A stretch of DNA of 64,000 bases from Branchiostoma floridae (taxonomy: Eukaryota; Chordata; Leptocardii; Amphioxiformes; Branchiostomatidae). The translations under genes and the position numbers were made by a program. Shown here one piece after another: positions 22,436 through 37,300 of this stretch. Under the pieces are notes generated by a model. That model was not told where the DNA came from. It saw nothing but the letters and a program-made list of their open reading frames with translations, and made no database searches. How positions within the stretch are numbered: the first letter of the stretch is position 1; the number at the start of each line of letters is the position of its first letter. The stretch spans positions 19,285,001 through 19,349,000 of the forward strand of contig NC_049992.1 of NCBI RefSeq assembly GCF_000003815.2, written 5' to 3'.

Positions 22436-25309
22436 CTACAAAGGAGATAAATTAGACTCATTCTATTTCAAAACAAAGTTACAAAGAGGCCTATATATAT
22501 ACTAGCTTAAAGCTTATATAGTAGCTTAAAGACGGTGAATAAAAAAAGATTGTACTCTTTATCATTACCATTATTACGGTCGTCTATGTATAGGATACAT
22601 ACTTCTCACACAGACCGTGTCGCGTCCATCCCACACTCCATTCACGCAGGTCCTTAGGATATTCCCGCCGCGATGAAAGTACCCGGGAATGCACTCGTAC
22701 CGACAATAGACCCCATGTGAGGTCGGGGGGCTCGAGGAGCAGTACTTCCTTATAGCGTTGGCTGGGCGTGGTGGCGAAGAGCAGACTGGTGGTTCTAACA
22801 GTGGAAACATTCAAAATCCTTAATTACCTTTTCCAGAATGGCCAAGGTTATGTTTTCCCCTTGTGCGTCTGTTTGTCCCTGTATCTGGTATTTAAACATG
22901 AGGCGGATACAATTTATCGGCAACCATCTGTGAACAGCATAACTCGAGAAGACTCCGAAGGATGCTGATGATATTTGGCGGGTGGGTAGGGGTCGGGAAA
23001 ATGAAGGGGGAGTTCGATAATGGGCCCCCTAGCGGCTTGCTAAGGTACTGCAGCGGAACCTACATGTTTGATATCTCGCGTTCTGGACAAGCTGCGGTCG
23101 TGATTTTTGAGCGGTAGATAGCCCTTGGAGCAGAAAGTGATTGCTGTGAGTTTGGGCCCCCTAGTTCCTTTTTTGGAACTGCAGGCGCCGGCTTCCTTTC
23201 AAACTTCGGACGAGAATAACTGGAGAACGTGTTGACGGATCGTCATGATTTTTGGTATGCAGATGGCATGAGTGATGACCTGCATGATGGAATGCTAATT
23301 ATGCAAATCAACAGCTCATTTGCATAATTAATGAGGAAAGTTTATAAGTCCACCTCAGTCCATGATAGGACTTTCAAACATGTGACATGCGTGGCTGGGA
23401 GAGAAAAGACGATAGATATCAATTATGCAAATGGAAACCTTATAATAGCGTAAACGTTTGTAAACTTTTTAGAATTAATTTAGATTATGTTTACATCATT
23501 CCCTGAAAATTTGGTGACCATATGATGAGTCGTTAAGGAGTTATTGGAGGTAGAAGGGGTGGGCCTGAAAGGGACCCCTGACCCATATTGCCAAAAAAAA
23601 AACGATCAAAATAGGGTTTAAATGAATTTACAGTGAATTGGGGCCAAAAGAGTTAAGATATAAAAGGGGCAGTGCATTATTGTCTTCTGATGTTAACCTA
23701 TACATCGCCCTTGATATTCATGAATTTTTTCTGGTATGCTTGGTTTAATAAATTGAGTCATCCCAGTGGGCAGGTAATATATATATAGTTAACCTATGGG
23801 AGTGGCCGAGTTTCTGTGTATAGCACCAGTCCCGTCCAACGAGGGGTTTCTAGTCTCCCCGAGGGCGAAGCCCGAGGGAGACTGGAAATCCCCGAGGTGG
23901 CAGGACTGGTGCTATGCACAGAAAACGAGGCCAATCTCATAACTAACTTAGCCCATGGCATACTTCCCCGTAGCTTCTCTACTTCATCAGCTCTACAAAA
24001 TGTTACTTTATTTTGTCCTAAATGTCCACAATCTTTCTTATTGCTTGAAAAGCTGTGGCGGACAGTGTCAGGCTGTAACAACACAAGGTCATTAATCTTG
24101 TCAAGACCTTCCGGGGCATGGTGCCTGGAGAGACCGAAAGTCTGGTGATATTCCTCTGGGCAATTAGAAGTCAAGCGTGGGATTGGTCAGTTATCACATG
24201 ACACAATTTTAGTCCCAGAAGACAGGCTCAAAGGTAAGCTAGGATTGGTCAGAACCGGTCACATGCGTATATCACTCCTAATTTTCAGGCAGATATCACC
24301 CCAGTTTTCTTGATATCAACACACTTTTCTTCTGGTATCACCACACTTNNNNNNNNNNNNNNNNNNNNNNNNNNNNNNNNNNNNNNNNNNNNNNNNNNNN
24401 NNNNNNNNNNNNNNNNNNNNNNNNNNNNNNNNNNNNNNNNNNNNNNNNCCTCATTTGCATAAAATAGCAGCACACTTTTTTCATAGCCACATACTATGTG
24501 GATATAGCAACAGAAAATGGGGGCTTCTCATTGGCTGAGGGGAAGTAGCCATGGGCTAAGGTTTTAATATCTCTTTTGATTGATATGTGGGACACATACC
24601 TCCTTCTTTCCGTTTGCAGACCATATCGGTCCCTGTCCAGACTCCTTTAGAGCAGGTCCTGGTGGTACTGCCGTAGTCTGGAATGTGCCAATAAAGGCTG
24701 CAATAGTAGGAGCACACCGTCCCTTCTTTGTAGGCTTCAGCATAGGAGATGCCACAGTTCATGTAGGTGTCTTTCGGCCATGGTGGCAACGAGCAGCCTA
24801 CAAATGAAATGGATCAGACTCAAAGTTCCATAAAGGTCTCGGTCCTAGTGAACGAAAATACACGTATAACATTCATTCTAACATTCCTCAATGCATTGTC
24901 ATCATTACATCAATTCTCCAACGCAGAGACAAACCTGCGCCATATGCAGAACTCGGACAGATTCGTTATCTGGTTGCCCATGCCATAAAACTTTTGCATG
25001 TGTTACCCCTCCGGATTAAAATATTAAGGCAACAGCAAATCATCGCCTAGATCACAAAATTTTAGAATAGTTTTCGCGGTGGGAACAGCAACAAGTAGTC
25101 TGGGATGTGCCAATAACTGCAATAGTAGGTGCATATCGTCCCTTCTGTATAGAGGGATAAACAGCTGCCTTTTTTGGAGGTACCAGCCTACAAATGAGAT
25201 GAATCAGACTCAAAGTTACAAAAAGGTCTCGGTCAGAGTGGAAGAAAATACACGAATGACATTTATTCTCTCTCACTCTCTATCCCTCTCTCTCTATATA
25301 TATGTATAC

Positions 25310-25354
<45 letters not shown>

Positions 25355-25362
25355 ATATATGG

Positions 25363-25394
<32 letters not shown>

Positions 25395-28300
25395 TTGTGT
25401 TGTTGTCATTACTTTACTTCCCCTACTCATAGATACGAACCTGTGTCATACAGAACTCAGACGGATTCGTAATCTGTTGGAACAACGCCATAGAACTATT
25501 GCGTTTTATACACCTGTCCGGCGTTAAGATACTGTAAATGCATTTAAGTTCGCGGGAATTTAATTTCGCGATAGCGGGAGAAAGGAATTTTCGCGGTGGT
25601 TTTAAGTTCGCGGTAGCACCATGAACTGTAGGCTCTTACTGCCATGGAATAATGTTCGCGGTGGTTTTAAGTTCGCGGTGAAGCATGTCAGAATCAATAA
25701 GACTTATTTTAACCACATAGATCACTCTATTCGTAAGAATGTGAGAGGGGAAATGTTCAAATATTTTAGAAGGGCCGTGAGCATCAAGCTTTAAGAAAAT
25801 TACCCCACCGTTCTGCAAACGCTTCTGAAACAAAATTAATCGCAATGTAAAGACCCCCGTAGAGATGCCCGAGTTAGTTAATGCGATTGACATCACACAA
25901 ATCACTTCATTTGGAAGATTTTACATGTGTGTGTGGTGGGGGGGGGTCAATTTTTACAGGGGACCAAATATATCAGAAGAGGAGTGAAAATAGGCCTGCC
26001 TTTTGGAAAATTGCACTATCGCTCCGCAAACAATTCTGAAACAAAATTAATCGCAATGTCAAGACTCCCAAGATGTCCGAGTAAATAAAGGTCATTGCCA
26101 TTACACAGCTCACTCCACTTTGGAGATTGTACATCTGGGGGTGGTGGTGGGGGTGGGTGTTTACAGCAAACCAAAATTTTGGAAGGGCCGTGACAATTGG
26201 CCAGCCCGTCAGAAAATTACTACGTAGTATACTACGGATGTGTATGTATGTGTACCTGGGCCCCGATTATAATCAGAAAACCAAAACTGATTCGGGCTAC
26301 CCAGGAGTCTGAAGATATCAATAAACAACTAGAGTTCCACGAACACATACCTTTGCCAAATAAACCAGGTTTGTTATGTATAATGATGTCTGTACACATA
26401 AATTTGTTACTCATTACATTTTATTTTATATGCCTGGAGTTGGTTCATAACATTTTGCCATTGCTTAATAACATTTTGCCATTGCTTATACAAATTAGAA
26501 CCCTATTTACATGATAATATCAAATTGTATCAAGCATCACTTAAGTTATCAGCATACCAAAAATCATGATGATCCTTTCATCCTTCTTGACTTATTCTCT
26601 TTCAAAGTAGGAAACTAAACCGGCTCCTGCAGTTCAAGGAAAGACGTTATAGCGGACCCAAACATACACCTCCTACTCTCTGCCATCTTTCTCAGTTACA
26701 TATGTGACAAGTTTGAAAGTCCTATCACTGAATGCAGTGGATTTATCAACTTCCCTCATTAATAATGCAAATTAGCTGTTAATTTGCATAACTAGTATCT
26801 CATTATGTAAGTTTTTACTTAGGCTATCTATACCAAAAATCATGACGATCCGTCAACACGTCCATATTTTGCCATTAATTATGCAAATAAGATCATCATC
26901 TGCATAATTGATAATGTATTGATATTTCTTTCTTTCTCAGCTACAAATGTGACAAGTTTGAAAGTCCTATAAAGGAATGCAGCGGATTTACAAACTTTCC
27001 TCATTAATTATGCAAATTAGCTGTCGATTTGCATAATTAGAATTACATCATGTAAGTCTTCCCATTGGCTATCTACATACCAAAGATCATGACGATCAGT
27101 CAACACGTTTATATTTTCTCATTAATTATGCAAATGAGACCGTCATTTGCATAATTAATATGTATTGATATTTCTTTCTTTCTCATCTATATTTTGAAAG
27201 TCCTATCGTGAAATGCAGTGGATGTATCAACTTTCCTCATTAATTATGCAATTTAGTTGCTGATTTGCATAATTAGTATTCCATTATGTGCATTGTTACT
27301 TGGGCTATCTACATTTCAAAAATCATGACGATCCATCAACACGTTCTCTAGTTATTCTCGTCCAAGGTTTGAAAGGAAATCGGTGACTGCAGTTCCAAAA
27401 AAGGCACTAGGGGGTCCAACCTTACAGCACTTATTCTCTGCCCCAAGGGCTATCTACCACTCAAAAATCATAGCCACAGCATGTCCAGTACACGAGATAT
27501 CAAAAATTGAGGTTCTGCTGCAGTACCTTAGCAAGCCGCTAGGGGGCCCATTATCGAACTTGACCTTCGTTTTCCTGACCCCTACCCACCTACCAAAATT
27601 ATCGGGATACATCCAAGGCTTCTTGAGTTATGCTGTTAACACACACACACACAGACAGACAGACTCACAAGCCCAAAACATAACCTTAGCCATTCTGGCA
27701 AAGGTAATAAATACAGTTCACATACTTCTAGATAAATGTGAACAATACATACATCCCGCACAGACTATGTCGATCCCAGTCCAGTGTCCACCGTCACAGG
27801 TTTTCCAGTTTAGCAACCATTTAGAGTCCACACGGTAGCACCCGGGACTGCATTCGTAGTAACATCGATCCAAGTTTTGGTAGGGGGGGTCACGGCGGTC
27901 ACAGCGCGGCATTGAGGTGTAGGCTGGCCTTGGTGGCGAAGAGCATTCTACAAGTGAGATGAATCAGCTTCCGTTAAACCTAAAGCTGAAAGACAGACTG
28001 ACAAATCCATAGCATTCATCATCAATATGCATATGATGACATCACCACTATTAGCTATCATTGGTATTATTGAGACTACTTGGCTAGAAAACCGGTAGCC
28101 ATAGGTGGTTAAGAAGAGCAAATCTAGTAGAAACCGTTCAGTGTAACAATTATACAGACAAGCATACGATTGAACATTCACTTTAATGTACTTGAAGGTG
28201 TTGAAACATTTTGGACACAGTTCTGTATCTAACGTAAACACTGTACCAAACAGGACCTGATCTTAATCACAACTAGAGTTCTACGAACACATACCTTTGC

Positions 28301-31300
28301 CAAATAAACCAGGTTTGTTATGTAGAATGATGTCTGTAGACATAAATTTGTTACTCATTTCATTTTATTTTATATGCCCGGAGTTGGTTCATAACATTTC
28401 GCCATTGCTTATACAAATTAGATCCCTATTTACATCATGATATTAAATTGTATCAAGCATCACTTAAGCTATCAGCATACCAAAAATCATGATGATCCTT
28501 TCATCCCTTTTTGACTTATTCTCTTTCAAAGTAGGAAACTAAACCGGCTCCTGCAGTTCAAGAAAAGATGTTACCGGACCCAAACATACACCTCTTACTC
28601 TCTGCCATCTTTCTCAGTTCCATATGTGTCAAGTTTGAAAGTCCTATCACGGAATGCAGTGGTATATCAAATTTCCGCATTAATTATGCAAATTATTAAT
28701 TTATATAATTATTATCTCATTGTGTAAGTTGTTACTTAGGATATCTACATACCAAAAATCATGACGATCCGTCAACATGTTCATATTTTGCCATTAATTA
28801 TGCAAACGAGATCATCATCTGCATAATTAATATATATACATATTTATTTATTTCTCAGCTACAAATGTGACAAGTTTGAAAGTCCTATAAAGGAATGCAG
28901 TGGATTTACAAACTTTCCTCATTAATTATGCAAATTAGCTGTTGATTTGCATAATTTGAATTCCATCATGTAAGTCTTCCCATTGGCTATCTACATACCA
29001 AAAATCATGACGATCCGTCAACACGTTTATATTTTCTCATTAATTATGCAAATGAGGTCGTCATTTGCATAATTAATATGGATTGATTTTTGTCTCTTTC
29101 TCATCTATATATGTGACAAGTTTGAAAGTCCTATCATGAAATGCAGCGGATTTATAAACTGTCCTCATTAATTATGCAAATTAGTTGCTGATTTGCATAA
29201 TTTGTATTTCATAATGTACATTGTTACTTGTGCTATCTACATACTAAAAATCGTGACGATCCATCAACACGTTCTCGAGTTATTCTCGTCCAAAGTTTGA
29301 AAGGAAATCGGCGACTGCAGTTCTAAACAAGCCGCTAGGGGGTCTAAACTTATAGTACTTACTCTCTGCTCCAAGGGCTATCTACCACTCAAAAATCACA
29401 ACCACAGCACGTCCAGAACACGAGATATCAAAAATTGAGATTCTGCTGCAGTACCGTAGCAAGCCGACAGAAGACCCATTATCGAACTTGACCTTCGTTT
29501 TCCCGAACCCTACCCACCTACCAAATATTATCGGGATTCATCCATGACTTCTTGAGTTATGCTGTTAACACACACACACACACAGACACACACACAGACT
29601 CACAAGCCTAAAACATAACCTTAGCCATTCTGGCAAAGGTAATAATTAAACAATAAGATAGCAACAGACGATCAAACTGAAACATGGAAATACTTTAAAA
29701 AAGACAACAATCTTTGCAATCTCACAAACGCTAAAAATGGTATATCTGTATTTATGGATCATCATGCATTGATTATATTCTCCGTACAATGTTTTGTGAA
29801 TGTGAATAAAGTTTGTGACCAGTCTAGCATGATTATAAATGAATTATTGTATTTCAATGGAAAACAACGTTAGAAAGTTCTGTACTGTAAGATGTTGGAA
29901 CATTTTGGAAACAGTTTTGAATCTGGTGAAAACGCTGTACCAAACATGATCTGGTCTCAAATCAAAATATGATCATTCACAGTATAATTGAAGTTCTGAT
30001 TGAAGTATGATTTATTGACCCAGAATATTGCTCAATACTTTATGTTTTATTATTGTGAACTTATGATTTATTCCAATCCTGTGTTAATGATGATTTTCTT
30101 TTATCTTAATTTTTTTGTGATTTTGTAATGGGTCCCTTGGAAATCAGTCACGTTAATTGAAGGGACCACCCTGAAGATTCATAAATAAACTAGAAAGGCC
30201 GACATTTGCTTAGGAGCAAATACAGCATATTTCAGCCATAGCTTTTCCCATACAACATTTAACTTTCTCAAATAACCCCTGCTCGAAAATGGAACATTTA
30301 GGGGCACACCCCAGTTTCTCGCCCCCATTGAAACATGTAGTTAAGAGACTATTTTCAACGACGCAGTATTTCCAAACAAAATTTTCCCCGGGAACTACAC
30401 CTATACAGTATACAGGAAGTAAAAATGTACCATCTGGTCTAACATATCTGATTTGCAAGAAAATTGTAGGACCTAAAATCTCACAATATCCTAATGAATT
30501 TCGAAAGCCCGTAGCGATGACATTATCGGTCAAGCTGCCCGGGGTGCTTCACTGTTTGCGTCCTCGGAGAGATACCCGGAAGCCAATATGTGTCGACAAA
30601 AACTTACCAAAAACAACATATAGGGGTCGAAGTTTATACTTGCAGCGGATCCGCTACGCTAATTTTACAAGACGTGACCAACCCGATTCGCATGTGGGAA
30701 ATGTTGTTATACGTGTCGTTACCATGACATCAGCCTTGGCTGCAGTCTTTAGATATACCGATTAGACAGGGCGTGCCACTTTATGCGAAAAATCGAATTA
30801 ACTTGCGACCAATCACAGCCAGCAGCGGCTCCAACAAGGCGGGTACATAACGTCAATCAAGAAGAGGACGAAACTTTGCGAAAATAAACCGNNNNNNNNN
30901 NNNNNNNNNNNNNNNNNNNNNNNNNNNNNNNNNNNNNNNNNNNNNNNNNNNNNNNNNNNNNNNNNNNNNNNNNNNNNNNNNNNNNNNNNNNNNNNNNGTT
31001 GAGGGACAACGACAAGGGGCAGCGGTGCAGTCAGGGCTGACACCGATCGCGAGGAAACGATGCCAAGGCCGCGGTGGACGGCTCGACTGTCGAGTCCGTC
31101 TAAAATCCAATAAAAATGGCGCGAATGCTTTCGTCACATCGGAGACGAGTGGTGGGTGACGTGTTTTTACAGTTTGCACCAGGAGAAAAACATTCTTTAA
31201 CGCTTCCTTTGTCGATAGTTTTGAAAACTATGAAAATAGGAAGCGTGACTACTGAGAAAAGAATCTGAACTAACCAAGGAGCTTTTATCTGATAAAACTA

Positions 31301-34300
31301 ACGTGTCGGATTCGTCATAAATTCCAATTTCACGTTAAATGCATTTTAAATCGTACAAGGTCCGGGTGATTCCGATCGGAGTTTGCAGGCATTGCAAATT
31401 AGAATCGTGAATAAAAGTGAATGTTACCGAATAAATAGTATCATAACATTTCTTTTGTCATGCTTGTTCATTTGCTTACGCGCCTTCAACAATAAAAGTG
31501 GCATAATGCAGACATAAAGTTATCATGTTGCTGCAACATCGTGCTGGCAAAATGTATGTTTATTCATATAAACATTGCACAGGTAACACAATTGTTTAGA
31601 TTTACAGTTCAAAACATTCTAACGATAAATATTGATGAGGAAATAATCATTCTCGCCATTGTTAAACTTACTTATCAAATCTAAACTGGCCAATTTTCCC
31701 GCGATTTCCGCCAAGTAACATTTCCTCGATTGTCTCAACTTACCCTGCCAAAGTCAAATCTGCCGAAAATGATTGATATTGCTACGCGGAATGTTGGCAA
31801 ATTCATCGACAAAGACATGTACTCTGACATTCAAGGAACGCGTACCTTCTGCTACCGTCCAAATGACCTTGTCGTTAACTCCAAATCCTCGCAAAAAAAA
31901 CTATTAAACTATACATGTATATAAAACCGGGCGTAAGGTGACATTCGTCCGCTGTGTTGTCAAGATATGCACGTGTTTCCAATATACACGGGGTTGGAAG
32001 GCCCCGCTATTGAATATTAATTAGACTTCGTCTTCCTTTTTGCTGATTGGCTGGCTCGTTAAATTCATTTAACTTGCATGTGCGGGGCTCTGCGGGGTGA
32101 CGTCACGGCAAAACGCCGAAAGAAAACCAATTTTCCCTCAGAAAAGTGCTGAAATTTACTGTATATAGTAAAGCGCTGGTTGCAAGTTAGCAATTTACGT
32201 GTTTGTAAGCATAAGTCCGTGAGATTTCTGAAACAACAGCAGTTCCGTGATAAACGGAACCTTCTAAAAACGTACGGAGCTAACAGTGCAGCGAAAATAC
32301 CATCGATAGCGATTCAACTTCGGATGGCAAACCGGACAAAAGCTATAAGTACTGTTGAAGTCATTAACGTTAAAGTTTGTTTTTAGTTGCCTTTGACGGT
32401 TTGACCTGAAATACTGTTACGCTAAACTCCTGAAGAGAAGTTAAGTGACTGCTGTGATTATTACAGAAATGCCCCTAAAAACTGATACAATAAGCCTTCT
32501 GAATAGCCTAAAGTGCAAGAGTTTCAGGCGGGCTTCGCCCCCCTGGGACCCCCAACGGGGCTCTGCCCCTGGACCTTGCCGGGCCGGGGCCTTCGGCGTT
32601 CTTCGGAGGCCCCCGAAAAAAATTCTGGCGGGAACACTGCAGTATATACGGAATCGTGGGGCCCCGCTTATGAATATTAATTAGCCTTATGAATATTAAT
32701 TAGCCTTCGCTCTTCACAGGTGTGGGCTCTGTGCGGGGTCACGGAAGGTCACGCCAGGAGGCCAAAAGAAAACAAATTACCCCTCAGAAAAGTGCCAAAA
32801 TTAATTATTTTAAAGTAGTTTTACTTTTACTTGGATCATTTTACCAACTATCTAATGCCTATCTACACCAAATTTCAGGCCATTCCATTGTAAGACCAGG
32901 GTACAGGGGGACAATATATTTTATTTTGGTCAAAACATAACCTTTAAACCTCAATAAAATCATTTTAGAGGCAGATATGAAAAAACTGAGAAAAAAAGCA
33001 TCAAGGTATTGGCCCATTCTACCCCTGTGCCAAATTTCAGGTCATTCGGTCCAGGAACGGTGGAGATGAATCACTTTGAAGATTTGACAGGAGAAAGAAA
33101 GAAAGAAGAAAGAAACATTACGAATACAATATATTTCACCATACTATGTATGGCTGAAATATAATGAATAAATAAATAAGAAGGACTTGTTTTCTAGTCT
33201 AACTAAGGACATACAAGAATCATCGTTTATTTGCCATCAGGGGAAATCTTATCATAGGGTTTACAACTTTCTCACATATGTTTGCGTTAATTGGAAATCA
33301 ATAGGATATGCTAGTCTCACTTATTAAGTTTTTTTTTCAAGGTGAAAATAAGTCGATTTGCACATGGGCCTAAATACTTAACGTGTTACAAGAAGGAAGA
33401 TAAAACAGAATTTATAACAATGAATTTTATTTATCCATCTTAAGGTTAGCATTGTCAAGTTAAAGCACAGTTATATCATCTCACACCCTTACCTGTGCGA
33501 CGACGACGGCTACTCCACCATGGTTCTGACTCCAGGACTAGTGCAGATAGCATAACCATAAGGAGCACAAATACACGGTGTTGGAATCTGGAAATAATTT
33601 AATACATATCGAAATATATTACGAGTACTCAACTATGTAACTAATATAAATATTAATCTGTGTCAACTTTCTCAAGGTTCGTAACCAGGCTTTTAGTTAA
33701 GGCTGTAATTTAGATTTGCAAAAATCTAAATCTTATAGTCAACGCTTCACAGCTTTGACTAAAATAAGTACTTTGAGCGTGAAGTTTTAATCTAAGCTGT
33801 GAAAGACGCTGCAAAAGGGTTTTGAACGCAAACGCCAGATAGGTCGATGAAATGAACAGTATTGTCTTCTCTGCATCAAAATTCTCTGCAATCTTTTAAT
33901 CAAAATAAATCATAAAAGAAGCGTGCAATACAGATATGAACAAATTGCACGAGGAACTTTAAACGTGTGTTTTGGGCCAGACATTTGCTGCTGGCTCGAA
34001 GCCAGAACAGCTAGCGTCAGTGGCCACAGTCTCTGACTACACACAATCTACGGACGTACCCCACGGCAGCAGCCAAATGTCACAGGAAATACCAACCATT
34101 TTGTACATAATGGACGCCTTGCAAGTTACTCGCTGTTTCTGATTACAGCGTATCCTGCTTATTTTCCTTACGTCATCTGATTATCAATAGTTTTTCAATG
34201 ATAGAGAACAGCACTTAACAAGAAACAATTGGGACTCATAAGCGTCGAAGAGAGGCCTCTATAGCTCGAGGCTGGAGCAAAGTATCAACAGCAAAAACAC

Positions 34301-37300
34301 GTTTGACAGTTTACTGATGAAATAAATGCCTGAGGGTGCAATACATGTAACATTTGCTTTGTTAGTTCGAATAGAACTTTCTGGTATGCATTGAATTTGT
34401 TCGCATCGCAGAAGCAGTATTTCAGGCACATAACGGTCGTGGCAAAACACACAGGTGTAATTTGTGAGTGGAATAATGTACACCTTTTCGAACAAAGCAC
34501 AGACGGTACATTGTACACCTTTTCGAACAAAGCACAGACGGTACATTGTAAATGTCAAGAGTGATACCATCTGTTTAGAGAGGCATTCCTTTCAAAGTTT
34601 TGTTACTCTCCCATGGCCTGCGAAAAAGGTTACGCAGTTGGGCACGACGGTGACAGGTAACAACATCTCTGAGTGTGTATAACCGCGTGAGGGAACAAAA
34701 CATGTTTTGCAGATATGCAGATAAGCATCACACCTTGAAATAAGGAGAATTCTGTTTGGAAAAATACATCTTAACAAAGCAAATATGTAGAAAACACAAG
34801 AATTAAAACAATCTCTCAAGTAAAAGAAAAAAAGCAAGATTCGACCAGATCTATAAAGGACATTTGGCCCCGTATTCTCTGGTCAGCCAAAATAACCTCT
34901 ATAAAAAAAAACGTTTCATCAAAATCACATAACCGTGCAAAATGTGCGAGGACTCTATTTGTTTGACATTGTTTGGTCGCTAGCTTGGAAATAATGTCTG
35001 TCGATGTCTTCTTGATTCTAAAGCCAGATTATTGCTTGTGACCGAATCACTCTAGATCTGAACTATTAGGCCCAAGTTATAGTCAAATTATAAAATAAAT
35101 ATTACAGCAGGCGGCTGTTCATCATTTATTCATTACTGTAGTGACGATTGAATTGAAGCAGTTAAAACAAGAAACTATTTTATTTTGCTGCAAGTTAATA
35201 GATTTCGCTTATATTCTCGAGTGTAGGCTGATATATTGAGGCAGAACAAGTGGAGAATGGATATAGTTGGGGTGGACGCCGAGTAAGATGGCAAGTAGAT
35301 ATTTAACTTTAACACTCATTTGTGATAAAACAACCACGAAATCACTATATTTTTTCAGACAAAGACAGCTGGTCACAATTAAGAACAAAAGGTTCATCTA
35401 CTGTACGAGTTACAGGAGACTAGTGTTTCTTTACAATGTATACTTCTTGTATGATCCTTGTATGTGAAATCCGTCCTCCAGCTATGGGCAAAATTGCTGT
35501 TATTCTTTGCTACAGACCTCCCTCTGGTAACTTGTCATCTTTTACGCACAACCTGGGCTCGACTTTAGAGAGCGTGAACAAAGAGTATAACATGTGCTGT
35601 GTCCTCGGGGACTTCAATCTGCCTCGAATCGACTGGGCCAATTGTGTAGTGTTAAACGAGGGTAGGGAAGCTGACTTTTGCAACATGATTAATAACTACT
35701 TTTTAAAACAAATCAATCATGTTCCCTCAAACTCCACTCACAACCTGTTAGATCTTGTGTTTACGGACTTCCCTGAGAGGTTCTCTACGATCAGGGAACT
35801 TCCCGCTGACTTTGATACCGACCACACTGTTCTCGAGTTCTCTCTCCGCTGTCGTATCCAAACTAGGCAGGAACTTCCTCGTAAAGTGTACAACTTTACA
35901 CGAGCCGACTGGCTTGGTCTCAGTGCTCACCTAGAGTCACTGAGGCTATCAGAGTCAGTTACTCACCACCATGACATTGACTCTGCCTGGGATGCATGGT
36001 CTTCAGCCGTTCAGTCGGCTGTTGACATGTTCGTGCCCAGTCGGAAGCTCAAGGTATCAACATCACCTCCTTGGATCGACGGCGAGGTACGCAACTTGCA
36101 GAACAAGAAGCGGACAGCGTGGAAAAGGGCGAAGCGTTCCGACTCCCCCTCTCACTGGGAGAAGTTCCGTAAACTAAGAAACAAACTGAAGAACTTGTTA
36201 TCAGCTAAGTATAACAAATATCTTGTTAGCCTCTCTTCCACTTTACAGGAGTCGCCGAAGAGATTTTGGGCTTTTGTACGAGCTAAGTCAAAATCCAGGT
36301 CTCTTCCGACTGACGTTCATCTCAACGGCACGGTCGTTCAGTCTGCACCCGATAAGGCCAATTTGTTCAATGACTACTTTTTCTCCACCTTTTCTGCACC
36401 TGACCCTAATGTTATCAAGCCCGACATCGACGTGATAGTTGATGAAAGATTGTGTAATTTGCTACTTGCTGTAGAATCCGTGGAAAATGTGTTAGTTAAT
36501 CTCAACACTAGTAAGGCTGTGGGTCCGGATAACATCTCTGCTCATGTTCTTAAGGGCTGTGCCAAGGCTCTTGCTCCTTCCTTGACCTTGCTGTTCAATA
36601 GATCTCTATCCGCTGGTTGTGTACCGAGTAGATGGAAGGATGCAAACGTACTACCAGTGCATAAGAAGGGAGACAAAGAGAATGTGGCCAATTATAGGCC
36701 AGTATCTCTGTTATCCCTTGTAAGCAAGTTGATGGAGCGCTGTATGTACAATCAGTTGATTCCATTTTTGAGAGGGTCGCTTCACGAATTCCAACACGGG
36801 TTTATTGCCGGCCGTTCTACTACAACTCAACTAGTAGAAACCTACCATCAAGTAGGATCCATACTCGATAAGGGGGGGCAGGTAGATATGTTATTCCTAG
36901 ACTTTGCGAAAGCGTTCGATTCAGTTTCCCACACTTTGCTAATCCACAAACTGCAGATGTTTGGTTTCGGTGGTAACCTCCTGGCGTGGTTCACCTCCTA
37001 CCTAACCGATCGTCGTCAGCGTGTGGTAGTGGAAGGCTGCCAGTCCAAATGGCTCCCGGTGACTTCAGGTGTTCCTCAGGGCTCCATTCTTGGGCCCTTT
37101 CTCTTCCTTCTGTTTATCAATGACTTACCTTGTGCAGCAACTCAATCTACTGTAGCACTCTTCGCTGACGACTCTAAATGTTTTAGGGAAGTCAGCAAGC
37201 TAAATGACTGTGTTAAGCTGCAAAATGACATCACTGCCATGTACAACTGGAGTCTTAGTTGGAAGATGTCTTTCCATCCTTCCAAGTGTAAACTTATCCG

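Noticed and set aside
25079..25432. 117-codon plus-strand frame with Tyr-Ile repeats
   Set aside because: Comes from the TA/TG microsatellite and the antisense of the dead CCP exon.
25290..29645. CRISPR-like regular spacing of repeats in the X family
   Set aside because: Units are about 245 bp, diverged and in introns of a eukaryotic gene; no short identical repeats with unique spacers.
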